A DNA stretch of 64,000 bases, from the NCBI RefSeq assembly GCF_963855985.1, contig NC_087097.1:2761001-2825000 (forward strand). The letters run 5' to 3'. This stretch comes from Ostrinia nubilalis (lineage: Eukaryota; Arthropoda; Insecta; Lepidoptera; Crambidae). Below the pieces are notes generated by a model, which worked only from the letters and a program-made list of their open reading frames with translations, ran no database searches and was not told the origin of the DNA. Of the stretch, positions 21,000 through 32,619 are shown piece by piece. A program made the translations under genes and the position numbers. Numbering within the stretch: position 1 is the first letter of the stretch; every line of letters starts with the position of its first letter.

Positions 21000-21035
21000 A
21001 TATTATTTTTAGTTGTGCTAAAGATGGCAATGGAA
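21000..21035 (+). repeat. GATCGCCAG repeat, unit 3 (right remainder)
   Basis: TATTATTTTTAGTTGTGC continues unit 3 after the retrotransposon, matching unit 2 at about 15841. Confidence 0.8.
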
Positions 21036-21117
21036 AACTTAAAAAAACAATGATAGTTTTTTTTGTGTGGTTGAATAAAGGTGGTTTACTAGATTGTTCT
21101 CTCAGAGTAATTCTCTT

Positions 21118-21225
21118 GGCTGGGTTGCACCATCTTACTTTAACTTTGACAAACAAATCTGTTAAACTCCATACAAAAAACACCGGTTATCGTTAAAGTT
21201 ACGGTCAAAGTTGGTACAACTCAGA
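21118..21225. mobile_element. PIF/Harbinger-like MITE, copy 4
   Basis: GGCTGGGTTGCACC at the left; diverged GGTACAACTCAGAC at the right. Confidence 0.7.
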
Positions 21226-21400
21226 CTTTGTTATGCTCTTGCCAATTTTATATTTGTTTTTTAATGTTTAAAAATGTACATGATCCCAAATGCTCTCTTC
21301 TGTAAAAAAAAAACAGCTTAACACTTTCTGAATTTTTTTTTGTTCGCACCGAAGCCCCACAATAACCGACTATGAGCTTTGACTGTAACATAGATACTAA

Positions 21401-21518
21401 GGCTGAGTTGCACCAACTTATTTTAACCGTAATAATAACAATAACCGGTGCTTTTTGTATGGAATCTGACAGATTTTTGACGTTTGTCAAAGTCAAAGTA
21501 AGATGGTGCAACTCACCC
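21401..21518. mobile_element. PIF/Harbinger-like MITE, copy 5
   Basis: GGCTGAGTTGCACC...GGTGCAACTCACCC; flanks are TAA and TTA, so not an exact duplication. Confidence 0.7.
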
Positions 21519-21866
21519 TTAATGATAGAAGATACCTACATAATTGAACATTCCAACGGCGAACATTAGTCAGTTATAATCTAGATACTCATCCCAGATG
21601 ATTGAATACAAGGAATAACCCAGATCCTTCCTTATTCGACGGAATGCGAAACCTAATACCAGAATTAGTAGTAATATTAATGTGTAGATAGCTTAATCAT
21701 TTACATTTCACAGTGTATAATGATAAGCAGAATACCAAGTTATGGGTAGCCACATATAAAGTGGCTTTCAGTTGCAGTGGCAACCTATTTGGGAATTTCT
21801 TTTGGCAAAAATTAAAAAGTTAGCTGCTGTCATGTAGAGCCAGGCTTCTAATTCCATACACCCAAC

Positions 21867-22010
21867 GCCCATATTCACAAACAATGCTTGCTTAAGTAAA
21901 GCAGCAAATCGAACGCACAGCGTTGAATAGAGCCCTGTGATTGGTACGTGTGTCACCCTGTGCGTCCACGCGCACTGAGAGACCTCATAGTGATGTTTGT
22001 GAATACGGGG
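21867..22010 (-). mobile_element. TIR MITE (CCCGTATTCACAAAC family), copy 1
   Basis: Inverted ends GCCCATATTCACAAAC and GTTTGTGAATACGGG; interior contains a GTGCGTCCACGCGCACTG hairpin-like string. Opposite orientation to copies at 41850 and 48889. Confidence 0.75.
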
Positions 22011-22154
22011 GTTACTCTACAAGCCTAACTAAACAAACTCTATGTTACTATAACAACTTGTATAAGAGAAAAGTAATGAATATCGAATACATTTTTCACC
22101 TTCCCATGTGACGAAGATGTAAAGTTTTTTTTTGGTTACGGCTTGTAGAGTTAG

Positions 22155-22265
22155 ATTGGGTTGCACCACCATATTTTAACTTTGACAAACTTCAAAAATC
22201 TGTCTAACTTCATACAAAAAACACCGGTTATAGTTACGGTTAAAGTTAGGCGTTGCAACTAAGCT
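22155..22265. mobile_element. PIF/Harbinger-like MITE, copy 6 (diverged)
   Basis: GGGTTGCACCACC left, GGCGTTGCAACTAAGC right, shared core ACACCGGTTATAGTTACGG. Confidence 0.6.
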
Positions 22266-22686
22266 TTAGGGCGTGTGGAGTTAGATGCTAAGCTGCACAT
22301 GACGTCTGACAATATTTTCACAATGCGAATCATTTTGGCCTCATCTTGGCAACATTTTACATGAACATGTTTGGCGGGTTTCATGTCAAATGAAACTTTT
22401 ACTTTCTGCAAACAATCCAAAACACAATTGAATCTTTCGTTGTATAAATACTCAGGACCAAACATCGTACAAATAACAAATAAGGACGCGTTACACGTCG
22501 CGAGTTTATGCGGAACTCGCGACGAACGTGATCGCACTGAGTAATGCGCCCTCCGGAATTCGAATGGCGCACGAACAAATGAATATTTAAAACATTTGAC
22601 ACACGATTCTGATGGAATGGAGCGTTCTCATTCTGAAAAGATATAAATAAATTGACACGATTTATTTTACTTTTATTGTTTTGGGA

Positions 22687-22734
22687 TAAGACAAGTAAAT
22701 TATTATGGGCTAAGACAAGTAAATTATTATGGGC
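22687..22734 (+). repeat. 24 bp perfect direct repeat, two units
   Basis: TAAGACAAGTAAATTATTAT plus GGGC at 22687-22710 and again at 22711-22734, immediately before a Helitron-like element. Confidence 0.95.
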
Positions 22735-22935
22735 TAGATTTTGCCTGCGGCTTCATCTGCATAAATAAAAAATTGTCTGTCACAGAAAAACGCGCGCGCG
22801 TCACTGTTTAAAAACTGATATAAAAACTTACCTATTCCTTTCTGGGACTCAAACTACCTCTAAACCAAATTTCATTAAAATTGGTTCAGCTGTTTAGGCG
22901 TGAAAGCGTAACAGACAGACACTACAGACAGTCTG
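22733..22935 (+). mobile_element. Helitron-like element, copy 2 (diverged)
   Basis: GCTAGATTTTGCCTGCGGC start and GTTTAGGCGTGAAAGCG followed by CAGACAGACA at the end, like 23606-23832. Confidence 0.55.
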
Positions 22936-23318
22936 GATTATTAAATTATGTAGGAATATGAAATTATGCACGTCATGACTTTTTATAAAGTTTAGTCAAA
23001 CTTGACTGCAGACTATCTTTGCATCTAAACTAATTTAACTTCTAAAACTCTGTTTTAAAAATCCAACCAGACTAAGAAACTAAAAATAGCTGTAACTGAC
23101 ACCAAAAATAAATTTCCGGCTGGAGCCCCACAAAAAGGCGGGCTTATCTGCGCCAGAGATTTGATCCACTGAGCTGTAGAGATTAGCTAAACAAAAGAAA
23201 GTCGGCGTTCCAGAAAGAATGAAACGAGTGAAGTATAAAATTGTTTTATTATTGCTTGTTATGTACACTTGAGGAAATTGATTAACAAAGGAAGGTATGT
23301 AGAATCTAAATATTCAAA

Positions 23319-23514
23319 GGTGACTGACTGACTAACTGACTGACGTAGTGATCTATCAACGCACAACCTAAACCACTGGGCGGATCGGGCTGAAATTTGG
23401 CATGCAGGTAAATGTTATGACGGAGGCATCCGCTAAGAAAGGATTTTACGAAACTCCACCCCTAAGGGGGTATCACTTGATCCACGCGTACGAAGTCGCG
23501 GGCGGCCGCTAGTT
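23319..23514 (-). mobile_element. Helitron-like element, copy 3
   Basis: (GACT)n at the left and ACGCGTACGAAGTCGCGGG through GCTAGT at the right; reverse orientation of the 5614 copy. Confidence 0.6.
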
Positions 23515-23605
23515 ATTAAGTAAGATCATTAATTAATTAGATCAATGATATACATATTGATCTATAGTTACGGAAGTAAGAGAACTACTATAGCTACATA
23601 ATAAT

Positions 23606-23832
23606 ACTAGCTTTCCGCCCGCGGCTTCGCCCGCGTGGAATTTTGTCAGTGAAAGAAAAACTATATCGCGCGCGTCCCTGTTTCAAAAATCGGGATAAAA
23701 ACCATCCTATGTCCTTTTCCGGGACTCATACTATATCTATGCCAAATTTCATAAAAATCAGTTCAGTGGTTTAGGCGTCAAAGCGACACAGACAGACAGA
23801 GTTACTTTCTATAGAATATGAGGTTGCTAGTT
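23606..23832 (+). mobile_element. Helitron-like element, copy 4
   Basis: ACTAGCTTTCCGCCCGCGG start, GTGGTTTAGGCGTCAAAGC and a (CAGA)n stretch at the end. A good representative copy of the family. Confidence 0.65.
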
Positions 23833-24694
23833 ACTATACACTGCAGACTTGACTTAAGAGTCAAGTCTTAATCCAATGAAATATGATCGCTAGCTTCTTT
23901 CAGTTATACTTATTCAATTGCGTAGTACATCGAGAACATTTTGGACTGTGAAGGTTGGTAGAAAGTCAAAATTTTCATCAATCTCAAACATCTAGACAGT
24001 GATTAAATCAAGATGTGACGAGAGACACATACAAAATAAATAAGAGTGTGGATAAGCATGAAAAAGTAAAAAATTCAACCCTACAAAATTGTACCAAAGA
24101 GACAGTTCTTAATATTATGATAAGAATACTAAAACGATAGAAAATAAACTTAAACTTAGCTTTGACGAAAACATTATTCAAAACCACCAGACTGAAACTA
24201 GCAATTCAGCCTATTATTAAATACATAAATTACCAATTAGTTATAATTAATCAAATATTAATGATTGTTAACAAATGCGGCTGTTCATTGTATAATTTTA
24301 TTATTATTGTGATGAATCGCTGCGTATACCTGCTGCTGTGAAAAGGGTCTGGGAATACATTCACACTGGTGCTACAAAAATGGCAAAATTTGGAGAAAAC
24401 TAAATTTATTTTATTACATGCCATGAAGACTTGCCTTAAAAGTTGTAGTCATGGCTGATTAAATTACTTCTTTACATTGTTCTCTAATTTTTAGTTTATT
24501 ATTTAAACGATACACACACAAATGTAAAGACTACAAGTCAGCTGATATCGATGGAATGTAGTGTAAAAATGAAAAAAAATTGTGAATTTAAGCGCTCGTA
24601 GCATCAACAGTGTAGCTCATTAAAAGAACAGCTAGTTAATGTCGACATGTATTTTAAAGTCCTGAATACACTCACACCTTCCATTAATTAAAAA
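23833..24694. other. No gene recognised
   Basis: AT-rich intergenic sequence; nothing supported on either strand. Confidence 0.6.
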
Positions 24695-24869
24695 CAGTGT
24701 ACCTACCATGAGTTTACGATAAGTGTGCTCGCTAGCGAGTACGTCAAAAATCTCTATGAAGATTTTGTTTCTTGAAAGTAGCCGCTAGTGGCGCTGAACA
24801 ATATGTCATACAAGTAATGTCATTTTTTTACGCAGTCGCTAGCGAGCACACCTAACGTAAACTCACAGT
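24695..24869 (+). mobile_element. TIR MITE (CAGTGTGCCTACC family), copy 2
   Basis: CAGTGTACCTACCATGAG left end; GCACACCTAACGTAAACTCA right end, last bases lost. Confidence 0.75.
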
Positions 24870-25257
24870 TATAGCATCGCAATTAGTTCCATTCCTTATA
24901 ACGTTTCACGATAATTTTTTTCAAGGGGCGTTTTTCTCGTGCAAAGATGCGTACAAAAAACGCCAGTGCGAAAACCTCCCAAGGGCGGCAAATAAATTAC
25001 GTAGGCGCCGTGGGCCCGGCGTTTTGTCCCTGATAACGATAAGGGTGCACACACTTTAATACTGCTGTATAATTGACAGGAAGGATCTGAGATGAAAGCA
25101 AATATCCCATAATGAATGAATTGAAGACACGATTAAATTAATTGCTTGCTGCTTGCTTGATTATGATTATGTTTTTGATGTCTATGAATAATTTCATGGC
25201 CGCCATAGACTGTTGGTACCTACTTTACAAGAATACCAATATCAACAGAATACCTAC

Positions 25258-25443
25258 CTGTGTGCCTACCATGAGTTTACGTTAGGTGAGCTCGCAAGCG
25301 AATACGTCAAAAAATTCTATGAAGATTTTATTTCTTGAAAGTAGCCGCTAGGGGCGCTGCACAATATGTCATACATTTAAATGTCATTTTTTTACGCAGT
25401 CGCTAGCGAGCACACCTAACGTAAACTCATGGTAGGCACACTG
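25258..25443 (+). mobile_element. TIR MITE (CAGTGTGCCTACC family), copy 3
   Basis: CTGTGTGCCTACCATGAG and CTCATGGTAGGCACACTG ends; full length, 400 bp from copy 2 in the same orientation. Confidence 0.8.
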
Positions 25444-25786
25444 AATACTATCGGGGACAAAAAATGATAGTTTAGAATCATGGACGTTAAACTACCTCAA
25501 CACTATACAAGTACCTATCTATTGAACTATTAAATTTTATAATTGTATTAACTTACTCATAGCTCTTTGGGAAAAAAAGTTGACATCCTTATGCTGCCAC
25601 TATTCACTGATTTTTCTGATGAAGTAGATACTGACATACATACGTATTATTTTCTTTACTTGAAACTTTCAATAACATTCGCATCTTGAAGCATGGTTTT
25701 TATATCTTCCATGGTTTTGGGTGACAAATATGTACCTAATGTATAAACCTGCACATCTTCATGAATATCATCATGACAATTAAATA

Positions 25787-25920
25787 GTGACTGAGTTTCT
25801 TGCGCTGCTTCTTTTCAGCACTGGCCCATTTATTGCCCTAAAGCAGTGGTAGGGTTAATACTGGGACATGTAAAAGTGCTTTATAAAAGCCTACTTGAAT
25901 GAATAAATGAGTTTTATCTG
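25787..25920 (+). repeat. LINE 3' UTR fragment (CACTGGCCCATTTATTG family)
   Basis: Matches the 3' region of the LINE remnant at 43430-43879 and the copy at 47876-48008; only the untranslated tail remains. Confidence 0.7.
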
Positions 25921-26262
25921 TAGTTAGTTCATTTCTTTGCAGGTTTCAGTAAATAAAAGGCATCTTTATCACAATACCTCGCAGTCCATTGTGGACAAGT
26001 AGGGTTGGTAAAGAACTTCGCGGTTCTTTTATCAAATAAGGAAGGGATTTGCCTATTTTTAGAATGAGATCCATTGTGTGTGATTATGAATTAAGTTTTT
26101 GTTCTATGATTCTTCTGCTGTGTCATAATTTACTATCAAAATATATGCCCGTATTGAAATAAAACGAACGAAAATGTTAAGTACTTTCTTTAATTTTTTT
26201 TTATTTTTTTTTTTATTTTAATTTTACCTATATGGCAAATAATTAAGAATAGTTTGCGCTTA

Positions 26263-26350
26263 GATGCGGGCAGTGCAGGACCGGTTATTGGAAATCCTTG
26301 AGGAGACTTTTGTCCAGCAGTGGACATGATTTGACTGAAACAAACGAACG
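26263..26350 (+). repeat. RTE LINE 3' fragment (family B)
   Basis: Diverged ATGCGGGCAGTGCAGGACCG through GTCCAGCAGTGGAC, ending in a CGAACGA tail. Confidence 0.8.
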
Positions 26351-26352
26351 AT

Positions 26353-29300
26353 CGGAACATTGTGTCTAATAAGTACAGTCAACAGCACATCAGGCTATAT
26401 ATTTTTGTTGCAAAATCGCATCTATTACGGCTAAATAAGACAACACAGTGTTTACGTTGACGTGCCATCGTCTGTACCTACGTATGTCTGTCACCAGTTT
26501 GCGCTCGATTATTTACGTTGATCATTAATTAACATTTTGGTAAAGTGTACTAGTGTTAGGTATGAACAGTACAAAACAATGGTTCATTAAAATTGCATAG
26601 TCATTCCGAATATAGGTAAGGGTAGTTCTATATAGTAGGTTAAAATCTTAAATCTTCACCTACATCAAGCTAAAATCTTTCGAACTAAGTAAATCTTGAA
26701 TCCATATTTTACCTGAAAAGCTGATTAGACACCCCTTTGTATCATCCTACACTATTCATACCCGTCCACTCCTCCCAAATATCTACTTAAGCTCGGTGTC
26801 CACCAGGCGGAGAAAAGCGGAGGCAAGAGAAGATATGAGATAAAAATTTCAATCGGGAGGACGGATTTAAATTGTCACCAGTGTGGAATCCGGTGATTAA
26901 TAAATGCAAACCGCGAATTTTGCCGTCAAGTAGGTACGAATACAGATACTGTGAGTGTTGTGTGTCGTGGTAACATCACTAGTGGTAGTGTAACAAATGA
27001 CAATATGAGGGTAGTTGAAAATCTTCAAGCCCGCCCGAACGGACGACGCCGCGAACCGCCAGTCTGCTTGTGACCACAGCTGCAGCATAGTCCGAAACGT
27101 CAAGCCGTGAGTACATAATGTAACTCATTAATAAACGGCGCGTCAAGAGCCCTGTCTTACTATTTTAGTTGAAATGGAACGCGAAAGTTTAAAATCTTAT
27201 AAGAGGAGATATGTTATGATCCAACCAAATTTCGTTATTTCCACATCGGTGGACATAGATGGAGCACAGAGGAGAGAAAATGTACCCGATGCCTTCTCCC
27301 CATATTTTATCTCGTGTACTCGAAGGCGTCATATGATTCGTAGACAGCATTAAGGTCATAGCAGACTTATCAACTCGGAAAATGATCAACATCGCCTTTC
27401 GCGAGCTGTCATCGGTTTTCGCGCGCTGTCAACCGCGAAGCGAGGCTTTTACGTTACGTTGCGGATAAGTGTGCGTTGCAGTATGGAATTTCAAACAAAG
27501 AATACTGACCGTCTCGAGTTGATTGATACGGTTACGATCTCTTAGACTGACAGCTACGTACAGCTCCTTTTCTCTCGCCTTGTCTCCGCTCTGCTTCAGT
27601 GAAAATAATTCTTTAAATATCTTCGCCACAAATCTCCGTCTCGTCTCTTTAGTGGAAACCAGCCTTATCATCCCTTGTATTCGGCGTATAGCTAAAAACG
27701 TTCATTATTAATTCTATATCAAGACGGCAGTCCATTTGCGTCCATTATAAGGGTCCTGAGGCCGAAATTTAATAGCAAGATACATTCCCTTTGTTTCCCG
27801 TTACTATTTCGGGAGAAAGACATAGAATAATCCCGGTTTACTTTAGTTTTGTTGCGTAACACGGGTAACGCAATAAGCAGTTAGGCACAGAAAGGGAGCA
27901 ATTTTAATCTAATTCAATCGATGTAGCCCAGCGACTTAAGGCTGATCCCAGTTGCGAGTTACAGTGGTGGGAACGAGGGGTGGATTTGGCCTGTTGTATT
28001 GCCTATAGCAGTGTAGGGGCTTAAAACTATTGTGAGTAACTTAATTAATTTACGTTACTAGGTTTTTAGTTTTTCTTTTCTTAGAACTGGTCAATGTTAT
28101 CGTCCAGAAGCAGTGGGTTTTAAAAAGCGCAAAGATGGTAACTTCTGACAATTTAGGTAGAAGCTTAGAAGCATAGTAGAAGCTTGGGGAGAAGCTAGTT
28201 TTTTTAGGAAAGCTTGGTACTTTTTCGCTAAGTAAATATTCTATTCTAACGGTTACCATTGCCACACAATATTTACGTGGTTCCTCGAAAAAACAAACTC
28301 TTAGGGCCACCATGTTTCGCTTAGAACTCGCTTACAAATCGCTAGTTACTTACCTATATTATTGCATTATCATTTCTGAAATCTTATTTGCACCAAAGCG
28401 GTCCAATATTAAATTTAAAACAAAATTGCATATAGCTTTCGAATTAACATTGAATTTTCGTACATTCCACAAGCTCACTTAAAAAGCACATTTTTTCTGA
28501 TGCAATGTAAACTTTGTGACAACAAAAATAGGCTCCAACTCTATCCAAATACCTCAATGCAGCGATAGAAATAGCCTTTCAGCGGGTCTATTGTGTATTT
28601 CAGCACAGAATACATAATGTTAGTTATAGTATTGTTAGTCTTTGTATTCTGTATTCGGTATTGTATCGCTGAATATCAAGTAGACACCGTTCAGTGTTGA
28701 TGTCGGGATATTGAACGATGTTTTATGAAAGCTCATCGTTTGATATGTATTTTGAATAAAACTAGTTTTACCAGCCTGATTTTAAATTAAACTCATCTTC
28801 ATTTCTACACCAGCAAAGAGGAACATTTGATTGTTTGTTTGTATTGAATAGCCTCAGAAACTATTGGACCGAATTGAAAGATTTTTTCAGCATTAGAATC
28901 CTATATTATGTTTCTAATTAACATAGGCAAATTTTAGCAAAAATCCGCAAGTAGGTTTCGCCGGTCAGCTAGTTTATAAAAAATAACTCTTTTTTACAAA
29001 AAAAAAATTGACTGAACTCGAGTGTCGGATCTGAAACGATTAATTCCTGTAATTTTATCTCTCATAAAACACATAGGGTCTAACTGAGACAACAATATAT
29101 CATGTCAGACGCTTATCATCTGACACCAAGGTTTTAACTGTTGTGAGTAATGATAACCCACACGAAAAGTTGCTCAATTTAAGAATCCAAAAGGAAAAGT
29201 TCAAGAAAATCGACATTGTGAATATTCGTTACTATTTATTCACCAAAATGAATCACAAATCAAATCTACGCTTGAGTATCGAATTTTGAGCGTCATTTCA

Positions 29301-29529
29301 TATCTAATAAGACACGTATCTCAATAGCTAAAGTTCGGATGTTTGTTATTCTAATAGAGCAACTTTCGCATTTATAACATTGGCAATGTCGTATATTATA
29401 CGAGTACCTATAACAGTTTATCACTGAACTTACGAAAGTTACATTACCCCTACTTTATTGCTTCTAAACAGATGTAAGAGAAAATATCTGATAATACTCC
29501 TGATTTTGGCACAGAGTAATGAAGCTCAC
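26353..29529. other. No gene recognised
   Basis: 3.2 kb. A GC-richer stretch at about 26990-27110 reads for 33 codons with Cys/His content (CDHSCS) but has no splice context or known family. 28810-28975 has a Helitron-like end (GTCAGCTAGTTT). Otherwise AT-rich and featureless. Confidence 0.5.
28810..28975 (-). mobile_element. Helitron-like fragment
   Basis: CAGAAACTATTGGACCGAA and terminal GGTCAGCTAGTTT resemble the minus-strand copies of the family. Weak. Confidence 0.35.
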
Positions 29530-29663
29530 GCCTACATTCACAAACATTACTATGAGGTCTCACAGTGCGCGTGAATTCATAGGGTGACATACGTATCAAT
29601 CACAGAGCTCTATTCAACGTTGTGCGTTCGATTTGCTACTTCACTTAAACAAGATCTTTAAGA
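29530..29663 (+). mobile_element. TIR MITE (CCCGTATTCACAAAC family), copy 2, right end lost
   Basis: Left end CTACATTCACAAACATTAC; the interior matches up to CACTTAAACAAG, after which the right inverted end is missing. Confidence 0.7.
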
Positions 29664-29749
29664 GTTAAGACGAAAATTTGCATGCTGTGTTATCATGGTT
29701 AAATAGGTGAAAGCAACATTTATCTCTTTGAAACACCTTTTTGTAAACC

Positions 29750-29792
29750 CTATTTATTGCAAATAAATAATTTGAATTTGAATTTGAATCGT
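29750..29792 (+). repeat. LINE tail with (TTTGAA)n
   Basis: AAATAAATAATTTGAATTTG resembles the tail of the LINE fragment at 50978-51398. Confidence 0.5.
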
Positions 29793-30201
29793 GGATACGG
29801 GCTTTTGTCTATTTGCCATTTGCGAAAATGCAACAAATACGACAATATCGTGTTATATGAGTATTATTGCATTACTAAAGCCATGGATCCATTACGATGA
29901 TCCATTAGATTGGTACTCCTGGCTGACGTAGTCGGGGGACGTCGACTTCTCTGGAATGTATATTTTCGTATGTCTTGCCTTAAGGCTGTCAAGTCGAGTT
30001 TATGTGACTTTATAACGCGCGATATGTTGATAAGATTTTATCGTACCACCGACACCATCAGTTTACAAGGAGGTTCCCAGACGACAACAAAACATCAAAA
30101 TGTGTTTCTAATTTGTATGCTTTGTCACGTCATAATATGTCAGTTTCAGCCTCAGGCAATGACTGAGTTCTTTAAGCACTAGAGTGACTAGACCTATAGT
30201 A

Positions 30202-30674
30202 CAGTCACGGAATGAAAAGGTTCGTCAGTTTTCAAATTGATTCCTTCAACGAATCGCGAGCACATATTACCTTTTGAAACTATATTACAGAATTATCTCG
30301 AGTTAGAGAAAATAATCTTTAACTGTTCGTCAGTAAAGTTTAAAATTATTCAGATCAAAGTTGTTTGACGATTTATCTTGTCAAGAAGATTATTATGATT
30401 GATAAACTAAAACCTTCTTGTTGGTTCAACCTGCCATTATTATTTCTATTTAATAAAAAAAAAACTATTGTCAATTGGTCAATGTCATCATTGCATTGCA
30501 CTGATGGGATAGAAAAATAAACAAGCAAAACCTTATTCGTTAGCAAACGTCATATTTATTTAAATGTTAGCAGCACTGTTTCTTGCACTGTTATGTTGGC
30601 AGGTTTGACTCTTACAGTACCTAGTGCAAGCGAAAACCGACACTAAGGTGACGAACCTTTTCATTCCGCGACTG
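30202..30674. mobile_element. Tc1/mariner-type non-autonomous element, copy 1
   Basis: 473 bp with inverted ends CAGTCACGGAATGAAAAGG and CCTTTTCATTCCGCGACTG, flanked by TA on both sides. About 90 percent alike to 40404-40852 by eye. No transposase frame. Confidence 0.85.
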
Positions 30675-31017
30675 TACATCGAGGAAGCTCCTGACGTCAC
30701 CTGATGTAAAGGAGAACGCTATGGTGAAAGTGAGTTACAATAGGAATTCTTCACCACATAGAAACAGCCGGCATTACAAGGTTTCAAATTCAAATGAAAC
30801 TTTTCTACATATTCATGAGTTCGTAGTCTAAATAATTCAATAGCTATTTCCATTTTCTGTTTTTCTTCGATATTTTATTCATTTTAAGTTGAGTTCATTA
30901 TGATTATTACAATGACTAAAATTAGGTTTCAACAACAGATTTCGAGGGTATCATGATAAATTGTTTTGAATTTTCAAAATCTATTCTTTTAAATTATAAC
31001 TTCGCTTTATATTGTCT

Positions 31018-31243
31018 TCATCATCATCATACGAGTAAACTTCATCATTTCAGACATAGGATGTCCACTGCTGAACATAGGCCTCCCCCAATGATTTCCA
31101 CAATAGCCGGTTGGTTGCGGCCTGCATCCAGCGCCTTCCCGCTACCTTTATGAGGTTGTCGGTCCACCTTGTGGGTGGACATCTTACATCTGCGCTTTCT
31201 GGTACGTGGCCTCCACTCCAGAACCTTGCTGCCCCATCGGCTC
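31018..31243 (-). repeat. RTE LINE 3' fragment (family A)
   Basis: (CAT)n-rich left end, ATGTCCACTGCTGAACATAG, and CCTTGTGGGTGGACATC; about 200 bp of the C-terminal coding region, 5'-truncated. Confidence 0.85.
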
Positions 31244-31349
31244 GATTGTCTTATTCATTTTTTATTTTGGACTGTTACCTGAAAATAAAACTTGCGTGGC
31301 CCTTCGATTGAATAATTTGCAGAATAATAATAATTTTAACAGCTGTCGA

Positions 31350-31550
31350 ATGGAATTATTTATTCCGAACGGATCCCTGGGCAACTTTTATCAACAGTGG
31401 GATGCAATGAAAACGGCGTTACGGGAAACTTTCCCGGGAATTATTAAACAGCAATCAGTTCAGGAATGTTTTGTTCGGCCATCTTTGTTCCAGAATGTGC
31501 CGCGGCACAACTTTAAGGAAATTAGGCCGTATTTGGTTTTATTTTTGTAA
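31350..31550 (+). CDS. Small ORF or terminal exon, unknown product
   Basis: 66 codons from ATG to TAA, beginning MELFIPNGSLGNFYQQW and ending PYLVLFL. A plausible acceptor (ATTTGCAG|AATAAT at 31321/31322) opens the same frame 28 nt upstream. Codon third positions are mixed and the base composition is less AT-rich than the neighbours. No signal peptide, no known motif. An RTE fragment ends about 100 bp upstream. Not recognised; it could be a diverged exon, a transposon scrap or chance. Confidence 0.25.
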   Translation: MELFIPNGSLGNFYQQWDAMKTALRETFPGIIKQQSVQECFVRPSLFQNVPRHNFKEIRPYLVLFL

Positions 31551-31709
31551 ATGCAACCGATACGTTTTTAAATCCAAACAGAAAATGTGTTTTAAACTCT
31601 CAATATAGGGTACATATTTATTAAACCCTGATAGACCGGAGATTAATTGAGAAGATTTATACCTACACCCTCATAACTTGAAGTTTTAAAACCAAACAAT
31701 ACCTACTAA

Positions 31710-31805
31710 GGCTGGGTTGCACCATCTTACTTTTAATACACGTCAAAAATCTGTCAAACTCCATACAAAAAGCACCGGTTATCGTTATAGTTACGGTCAA
31801 AGTTA
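31710..31805. mobile_element. PIF/Harbinger-like MITE, copy 7, right end lost
   Basis: GGCTGGGTTGCACCATC left end and core CACCGGTTATCGTTATAG; the right inverted end is absent. Confidence 0.65.
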
Positions 31806-32208
31806 TCTAAAATAAAAGTAAAAAGTCTAATCGACAAGACACTCATAGTAAGGTCGCAAAATTTCACCTTCAATAATGTAGGTTTTCATAATAGTATTAT
31901 GATGCACAGTGATAACCTGAAGAACCATTATTTTCCCTAATCATTTACATACTCTATCATCCTATTTGGTAGCTTCGCCTATTTTACAACTGTCATTGCA
32001 ATATTTGCCCTTTAAAATTGCTACAATTGCTATGCATTAAGTAGCTATTAAATAAACAAGTATAAAAGGTTTTGCGGGAGTTTATGAGCGACTGTGAATT
32101 CAAAATGCAGATTCAAAGCAAACTGTTTGTCTTGCTGAAAATTAAAATGGAGACCAAAACTGTTCATATTATAATAACAGTTTTAATCACTCTGAATTAT
32201 TAAACGTC
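31806..32208. other. No gene recognised
   Basis: AT-rich, featureless. Confidence 0.6.
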
Positions 32209-32216
32209 ACGTTAAA

Positions 32217-32485
32217 TAAATAAATAAATAAATCTTTGGACAATTTCACACAGCGCCAGCTAGCCCCAAAGTAAGCAACTCAATGCTTGTGTTATGGGTG
32301 CTAGCTTAACGGATATACTACAATACTTTCTTTTTTTTTTATTAGATACATACATATTATATATATTTACACCCAGACCCGTCACAGAAATTAAAATTCA
32401 TCATTTCAATTTCTGCCCGGCCGGGAATCGAACCCGGGACCTCTCGGCATAGTAGTCTGTTCTGAACCACTACACCAAACGGCCG
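32217..32485 (-). mobile_element. tRNA-derived SINE with 8 bp TSD
   Basis: On the minus strand a tRNA-like head (CGGCCGTTTGGTGTAGTGG at 32485, A-box type; GGTTCGATTCCCGG near 32425, B box) is followed by a unique body and a tail ending in (ATTT)n. ACGTTAAA flanks both sides (32209-32216 and 32486-32493). Pol III transcribed and mobilised by a LINE in known families. Confidence 0.85.
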
Positions 32486-32589
32486 ACGTTAAACTTAAAC
32501 TAGCAAGACGTATTTTAAAGCAGTTTTAAGGAAAGTTGGAAATCGCGTAGATAAATAATAAATAAACAACTTGAAAAGATCGAAGTGTC

Positions 32590-32612
32590 TAAGGCGGGAA
32601 TCGAACCCACGA
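32590..32612 (-). repeat. Isolated B-box fragment
   Basis: GGCGGGAATCGAACCCACG is the reverse complement of a tRNA T-arm; no other SINE part recognised. Confidence 0.3.
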
Positions 32613-32619
32613 CATACCT

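Noticed and set aside
32413..32486. A functional tRNA gene
   Set aside because: A and B boxes are present, but the segment is the head of a SINE with body, tail and flanking target duplication, and no clean acceptor-stem pairing was seen.
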